Below are positions 60,189 through 64,000 of a DNA stretch of 64,000 bases, piece after piece. This DNA is from Gemmatimonadota bacterium. Lineage in GTDB: Bacteria > Gemmatimonadota > Gemmatimonadetes > Gemmatimonadales > Gemmatimonadaceae. Location of the stretch: NCBI GenBank assembly GCA_023249375.1, contig JAHFCT010000009.1, positions 1 through 64,000 of the forward strand, given 5' to 3'. The notes below the pieces were generated by a model. It was not told the origin of the DNA, made no database searches, and was given only the letters and a program-made list of their open reading frames with translations. Position numbers and translations under genes: made by a program. Position 1 is the first letter of the stretch; every line of letters begins with the position of its first letter.

Positions 60189-61022
60189 ATGCCCGCATCG
60201 TTTCCGCGCGACCAGCTCTTCCTGATTGCCGGCCCGTGCGTCGTGGAGTCCGACGACGTGATGCTGCGCGTCGGCGAGCATCTTGCGCGCCTCGCCGAAC
60301 GCGTGCCCGGCGGCATCATCTACAAGGCGAGCTTCGACAAGGCCAATCGCTCGAACGCCGATGCGCATCGTGGTCCCGGCGTGCAGGAAGGTCTGGCGGC
60401 GCTTGACCGCGTGCGCGCGGCGACCGGGCTGCCCGTGATTACGGATGTGCATCTCCCGGAGCAGTGCGCGGTGGTGGCGCTCGTTGCCGATGCACTGCAG
60501 ATCCCGGCTTTTCTGTGCCGGCAGACCGATTTGCTCGAAGCGGCGGGCGCGGCGGGCAAGCCCGTGAACGTGAAGAAGGGTCAGTTCCTTCATCCGGAGG
60601 GCATGCAGGGCGCGGTGAAGAAGGTGCGCGAAGCCGACCCCACGGGTGCACGAGGACCGGGTGAGATTGAAGTCGCCGTGACGGAACGCGGTTCGTTCTT
60701 CGGGTATGGCGATCTGGTGGTGGATATGCGCGCCATTCCGCGAATGCGCGATGCGTGCAACTGTCCCGTGATCTTCGATGCCACGCACTCCGTACAGCAG
60801 CCGGGACGCGGCGAGGGCGGCGCGTCGGGCGGCGTGCGCGCCATGATCCCGCATCTTACGCTGGCTGCCTGCGCCGCCGGGGCGGACGGTCTTTTCATGG
60901 AAACGCATCCCGATCCAGACCATGCGCCCAGCGACGGGCCCAACATGATGCCGCTGCACCAACTGGACGATCTGATCTACCGTGCGGTCGATGTCTGGGC
61001 CGCGGCCAAGGGGCGGGGATGA
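60189..61022 (+). CDS. kdsA: 3-deoxy-8-phosphooctulonate synthase
   Basis: 277-aa enzyme condensing PEP with arabinose 5-phosphate. C17 in IAGPCVVES marks the metal-dependent class, in which this Cys binds the metal (non-metal enzymes have Asn there). FDKANRSN, GQFLHPEGM, FDATHSVQQPG and ETHPDPDHAPSDGPNM are further signatures. Confidence 0.95.
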   Translation: MPASFPRDQLFLIAGPCVVESDDVMLRVGEHLARLAERVPGGIIYKASFDKANRSNADAHRGPGVQEGLAALDRVRAATGLPVITDVHLPEQCAVVALVADALQIPAFLCRQTDLLEAAGAAGKPVNVKKGQFLHPEGMQGAVKKVREADPTGARGPGEIEVAVTERGSFFGYGDLVVDMRAIPRMRDACNCPVIFDATHSVQQPGRGEGGASGGVRAMIPHLTLAACAAGADGLFMETHPDPDHAPSDGPNMMPLHQLDDLIYRAVDVWAAAKGRG

Positions 61023-61609
61023 CCGCGACCTTCATGACGAACAGCACGCCCGTCCTGGATGCCGAGGCCGCGAAGCGCGTCAAGTATGTGGTCCTCGATG
61101 TGGACGGCGTGCTGACCGACGGCGGCATCTTCCTCGGTGATGTCGACGGCAAGCGGCTGGAGTTCAAGAAGTACGACATCCAGGACGGACTTGGCATTCT
61201 GCTGCTGCGCTGGGCGGGCATTCGCGTGGCCATCATCACCGGCCGCGTGTCGGAGAGCGTCGCGCTGCGCGCCGCCGAACTCAAGGTGGATGACCTCGTG
61301 CAGGACGAACAGGCGCGCAAGCTCATTGCGCTGCGCAAGCTGTGCGCACGGCATGCCATCACGCTCGATGAAGTCGCGTTCGTGGGAGACGACCTGCCGG
61401 ATGTCGGCGTGCTGCGCGAAGTCGGATTGCCCGTGGTCGTCGCCAACGCCACCGCCGACGCCGTACAGGCGGCCAAGCTCCAGCTGACGCGCTCTGGAGG
61501 CGCCGGTGCGATTCGCGAGTTCTGCGAACTGCTGCTGCGCGCGCGCGGTGAGTGGGACGCGCTGGTCGAGCGCTATGTGTCGAGCCGGGTTGAGGTGCCA
61601 GTCAAGTGA
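61019..61609 (+). CDS. kdsC: 3-deoxy-manno-octulosonate-8-phosphatase
   Basis: 196-aa HAD-family phosphatase. The nucleophile Asp is in VLDVDGVLTDGGIF, followed by KYDIQDGLGILLL and GDDLPDVGVL. ATG 61019 overlaps the kdsA stop by 4 nt. No cap domain, as expected for KdsC. Confidence 0.94.
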   Translation: MTATFMTNSTPVLDAEAAKRVKYVVLDVDGVLTDGGIFLGDVDGKRLEFKKYDIQDGLGILLLRWAGIRVAIITGRVSESVALRAAELKVDDLVQDEQARKLIALRKLCARHAITLDEVAFVGDDLPDVGVLREVGLPVVVANATADAVQAAKLQLTRSGGAGAIREFCELLLRARGEWDALVERYVSSRVEVPVK

Positions 61610-62574
61610 CAACAGCTGCCGAGATCATCGCACGCGGACGCCGCGTCATTGAGATGGAGCAGGCCGCGCTGGCCCGCACCGCCGCGCGCATCGGCCCGAC
61701 GTTTGCCGCCGCCGTCGAGCTGATTGCCACGGCCAAGGGACGCACGATTGTCGCGGGCATCGGCAAGTCCGGGCTGATTGGCCGCAAGATTGCCGCGACG
61801 CTCACGTCGACGGGAACGCCGGCCACCTTTCTGCATCCCACGGAGAGCGTGCACGGCGACTTGGGTATCGTCGGTGCGAACGATGTGGCGATCCTGATTT
61901 CCAAGAGCGGCGAGACCGACGAATTGCTGCCGCTGCTGGAACAGCTCCAGCGGCTCGGGGTAGGGGTCATTGCCATTACGGGAGAGACCGACTCTACCCT
62001 GGCGCGCTCCGCTAACGTGGCGCTTGACGCGTCGGTTGAGGAAGAAGCGTGCCCGCACGATCTGGCCCCGACCACGAGCACCACCGTCACGGCGGCACTC
62101 GGCGACGCGATTGCGGTGGCGCTGCTCGAGGTGAAGGGATTCCGCCGCGAAGACTTCGCGAGGCTGCACCCCGGCGGTTCGCTTGGTCGCAAGCTGCTGA
62201 CGAAGGTGCGCGACGTGATGCTGACGACCTCGCTGCCGATGCTACCCGCGACCGCCACCATGCGTGAGGCGGTCGTGCTGCTCGCCGAGCGTCGCGGCAT
62301 CGTGCTCGTCGCGACCCCCGACCGCAAGTTGCAGGGGCTGCTGACCACCGGCGATCTCACCCGGCTGATGGAGCGAGTGCAGGACGTCTTTCCGGTGGTC
62401 GTGGACACGGTGATGGTGCGCGAACCAAAGACCGCGCACGCCGACGAGCTTGGCAGCGCCGTGGTGTACCGCATGGAGAAGCACGGCATTATGGCCATGC
62501 CGGTGCTCGACGACGCTGGCACCATCGTCGGTGTGGTGCACCTGCATGACCTGATGCGGGCGGGGGCGGCGTGA
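61606..62574 (+). CDS. kdsD: Arabinose-5-phosphate isomerase
   Basis: 322-aa KpsF/GutQ type. An N-terminal SIS sugar-isomerase domain (GIGKSGLIGRKIA, ISKSGETDELL, HPGGSLGRKLL) is followed by two CBS domains from about residue 210. It makes arabinose 5-phosphate from ribulose 5-phosphate, the first step of Kdo synthesis. GTG start. Confidence 0.95.
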   Translation: MTTAAEIIARGRRVIEMEQAALARTAARIGPTFAAAVELIATAKGRTIVAGIGKSGLIGRKIAATLTSTGTPATFLHPTESVHGDLGIVGANDVAILISKSGETDELLPLLEQLQRLGVGVIAITGETDSTLARSANVALDASVEEEACPHDLAPTTSTTVTAALGDAIAVALLEVKGFRREDFARLHPGGSLGRKLLTKVRDVMLTTSLPMLPATATMREAVVLLAERRGIVLVATPDRKLQGLLTTGDLTRLMERVQDVFPVVVDTVMVREPKTAHADELGSAVVYRMEKHGIMAMPVLDDAGTIVGVVHLHDLMRAGAA

Positions 62575-63161
62575 GGGAGCCGACGAGGGTTGGCGGCCGG
62601 TTGACAGTGCGTGCCGTGCATCGGGTGCTGTGTGCCGTGGTGCTCGCGATGGCCGCTGCCTGCAAGAACGCGCAGCCTCCCAAAGTGACCGCCAGCTCGT
62701 CGGTCATCGATCCGCTCGCCGATCAGGTGGTGTTCGGATCGCGTACGCTCGTGACCGACGGCGGGCTGAGGCGCGCCGAGGTGTTGAGCGACACCGCGTT
62801 GTTCTACGAGGACAATACGCGGATGGACATGCGGGTGGTGCAGGCGGTCTTCTTCAACTCGTCGGGCGCCAAGGACGCGGTGCTGACGTCGCGCACGGGA
62901 CGCTACCTCACGCGTGACAACGTGCTCGAGGCGCGCGGCAGCGTCGTGATCAACACGGTGGACGGGCGCCGGCTCACGACCGAGCAGATCAAGTTCGAAG
63001 CTATCAACAACCAGATTTCCTCGGATAGCGCGTTCGTCCTGACGGAAGAAGGGCGCGAGGTCACCGGTATCGGCTTCGTCTCCGATCCGGATATGAACAA
63101 CCTCCGCATCATCAAGGCGTCGCGCGCGAAGGCCCGCGACGTTAAGGTGCCTGGCACCTGA
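62571..63161 (+). CDS. lptC: LPS export ABC transporter periplasmic protein LptC
   Basis: 196 aa. A hydrophobic segment (about 18-30) ends in MAAAC (C31), a possible lipoprotein site; the rest is an LptC/OstA beta-jellyroll with a repeat of ADQVVFGSRTLVTDGG, GRYLTRDNVLEARGSV and TEQIKFEAINNQISSD. It would join the inner-membrane LptBFG to LptA. The GTG start overlaps kdsD by 4 nt. Confidence 0.85.
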   Translation: MREPTRVGGRLTVRAVHRVLCAVVLAMAAACKNAQPPKVTASSSVIDPLADQVVFGSRTLVTDGGLRRAEVLSDTALFYEDNTRMDMRVVQAVFFNSSGAKDAVLTSRTGRYLTRDNVLEARGSVVINTVDGRRLTTEQIKFEAINNQISSDSAFVLTEEGREVTGIGFVSDPDMNNLRIIKASRAKARDVKVPGT

Positions 63162-64000
63162 TGCGCGGCTGGCTGCTTGCGTGCGGGGTATGCGCTCCGC
63201 TTTTGCTGGCCGCCCAGAAGCCGGTGCAGCAGCGCACGTGCAATCTGGAACTGTTCAACTTCGACACGACGACCACGCTGCTCACGAAGATGCCGAGCGG
63301 ACAGTACAACGGTTTTTACGGCCGCGGCGTGCGGGGCAAGTGCACGAACACGGATCAGCGGCTCTCCGGCGACTCGCTGGAATCGATCGGCGACTCCAAG
63401 TCGTACACGATCATCGGGCATGCGCACTATGAAGAGAAGCGCGTCACGCTCGACGCCGACCGCATCAATTACTATCAGCTCGATGAACGCGTGCTGGCAG
63501 AAGGCAACGTCGTGGCCGTCACCGATAAGGGCACCACCATGCGTGGACCGCGCGCCGAGTACTATCGCGCGACGCCGGGGATGCGCCGCGAAACGAAGCT
63601 CGTCGCGACCGGACGTCCAGTGACCAAGCTGAGCCCCGACGATGCCGGCGGCGGTTCCAAGGACACGGTTGAAATCGTCGCGGACCAGGTGACCGATATC
63701 GCGGACTCGCTCATCTACGCTGGCGGCTCGGTGGTGATCACGCGCCCCGACCTCAAGTCCACGTCGGACAGTGCCACGATGGACGGCGGCAAGGAGTGGG
63801 CGCGCCTCACCGGCCGGCCGCGCATCGAAGGGCGCGGCGAGTCCAAGTTCACGCTCGTCGGCCGCCAGGTCGACATGTGGTCCAAGCAGAAGAAGCTGCA
63901 GCGCGTGCTCTCGGCCGACAGCGCGATTGCCACGAGCGACGATATTACGCTGGCCTCCGACACCATCGACCTGCGGCTGACCGAGCAGAAGTTGTCTCGC
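63161..64000 (+). CDS. OstA/LptA-like periplasmic protein, 3' truncated by the window end
   Basis: Open for 280 codons to the end of the window. Starts MRGWLLACGVCAPLLLAAQ, a likely signal peptide. The visible part has repeated OstA-type strands (ITLDADRINYYQLDERVLAEG; GPRAEYYRATPGMRRE; DTIDLRLTEQ) shared by LptA and LptD N-termini. Overlaps the lptC stop as TGATG. LptA or a longer OstA protein cannot be told apart without the rest of the gene. Confidence 0.8.
   Translation, partial: MRGWLLACGVCAPLLLAAQKPVQQRTCNLELFNFDTTTTLLTKMPSGQYNGFYGRGVRGKCTNTDQRLSGDSLESIGDSKSYTIIGHAHYEEKRVTLDADRINYYQLDERVLAEGNVVAVTDKGTTMRGPRAEYYRATPGMRRETKLVATGRPVTKLSPDDAGGGSKDTVEIVADQVTDIADSLIYAGGSVVITRPDLKSTSDSATMDGGKEWARLTGRPRIEGRGESKFTLVGRQVDMWSKQKKLQRVLSADSAIATSDDITLASDTIDLRLTEQKLSR

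Overview
This is a high-GC, densely packed bacterial chromosome segment. It carries about 68 protein genes, all on the + strand except dcd, with many 1-17 nt start/stop overlaps. No tRNA, rRNA, CRISPR array, insertion sequence or prophage was seen. The cell is Gram-negative: it has Kdo synthesis genes kdsB, kdsA, kdsC and kdsD, plus lptC and an OstA/LptA-like gene. It makes menaquinone by the futalosine route (mqnE, mqnA, mqnC), has a diheme-type succinate dehydrogenase/fumarate reductase (sdhCAB) and a full 14-gene complex I. Content and gene order fit Gemmatimonadota; that placement is inference from gene content, not a computed phylogeny.

Layout. 1-7.6 kb: end of coaBC, a family 4-like uracil-DNA glycosylase, dnaB, radA, ispD, a TsaC/Sua5 protein, a YwlE-like phosphatase, aroE and a ComF-like protein. 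7.7-12.3 kb: gap, pgk, tpiA, secG, carA. 12.3-14.5 kb: an HU/IHF gene with a clear sigma70-type promoter, then moaD, moaE, moaA. 14.6-19.1 kb: mdh and sdhCAB. 19.2-21.7 kb: a serpin, a small membrane protein and dcd on the minus strand. 21.7-22.07 kb: a divergent intergenic region with an 11-bp tandem repeat and a paired GTGA/TCAC operator. 22.07-36.5 kb: nuoABCDEFGHIJKLMN. 36.6-43.2 kb: phosphohexomutase, UPF0182 protein, sucCD, ndk. 43.27-55.03 kb: one long run, yceD-rpmF-plsX-fabH-fabD-fabG-acpP-fabF-mqnE-mqnA-mqnC-(Clp_N)ispF-dedA-xerD. 55.07-57.6 kb: solitary trpG/pabA, M19 dipeptidase, 1-Cys peroxiredoxin. 57.7-64 kb: kdsB-pyrG-kdsA-kdsC-kdsD-lptC-lptA-like, running off the end.

How the genes fit together: lower glycolysis, mdh, sucCD and sdhCAB feed electrons to menaquinone made by mqnEAC, and complex I feeds the same pool. 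IspD and IspF supply isoprenoid precursors for the quinone tail. The fatty-acid operon and the Kdo/Lpt operon build the envelope, and pyrG sits beside kdsB, which uses CTP.

The most unusual item is the ispF gene. It encodes a two-repeat ClpA/ClpC-type N-terminal domain fused in frame to a complete IspF. Other items worth following: a CRP/FNR-type double palindrome before nuoA beside an 11-bp repeat array; a CX5CX2C cluster motif in MqnE; a Cys-to-His change at a cluster-ligand position in the glycosylase; a predicted inhibitory lipoprotein serpin; a His-rich 15-nt-repeat insertion in NuoL; and a promoter placed so close to yceD that its transcript may be leaderless.
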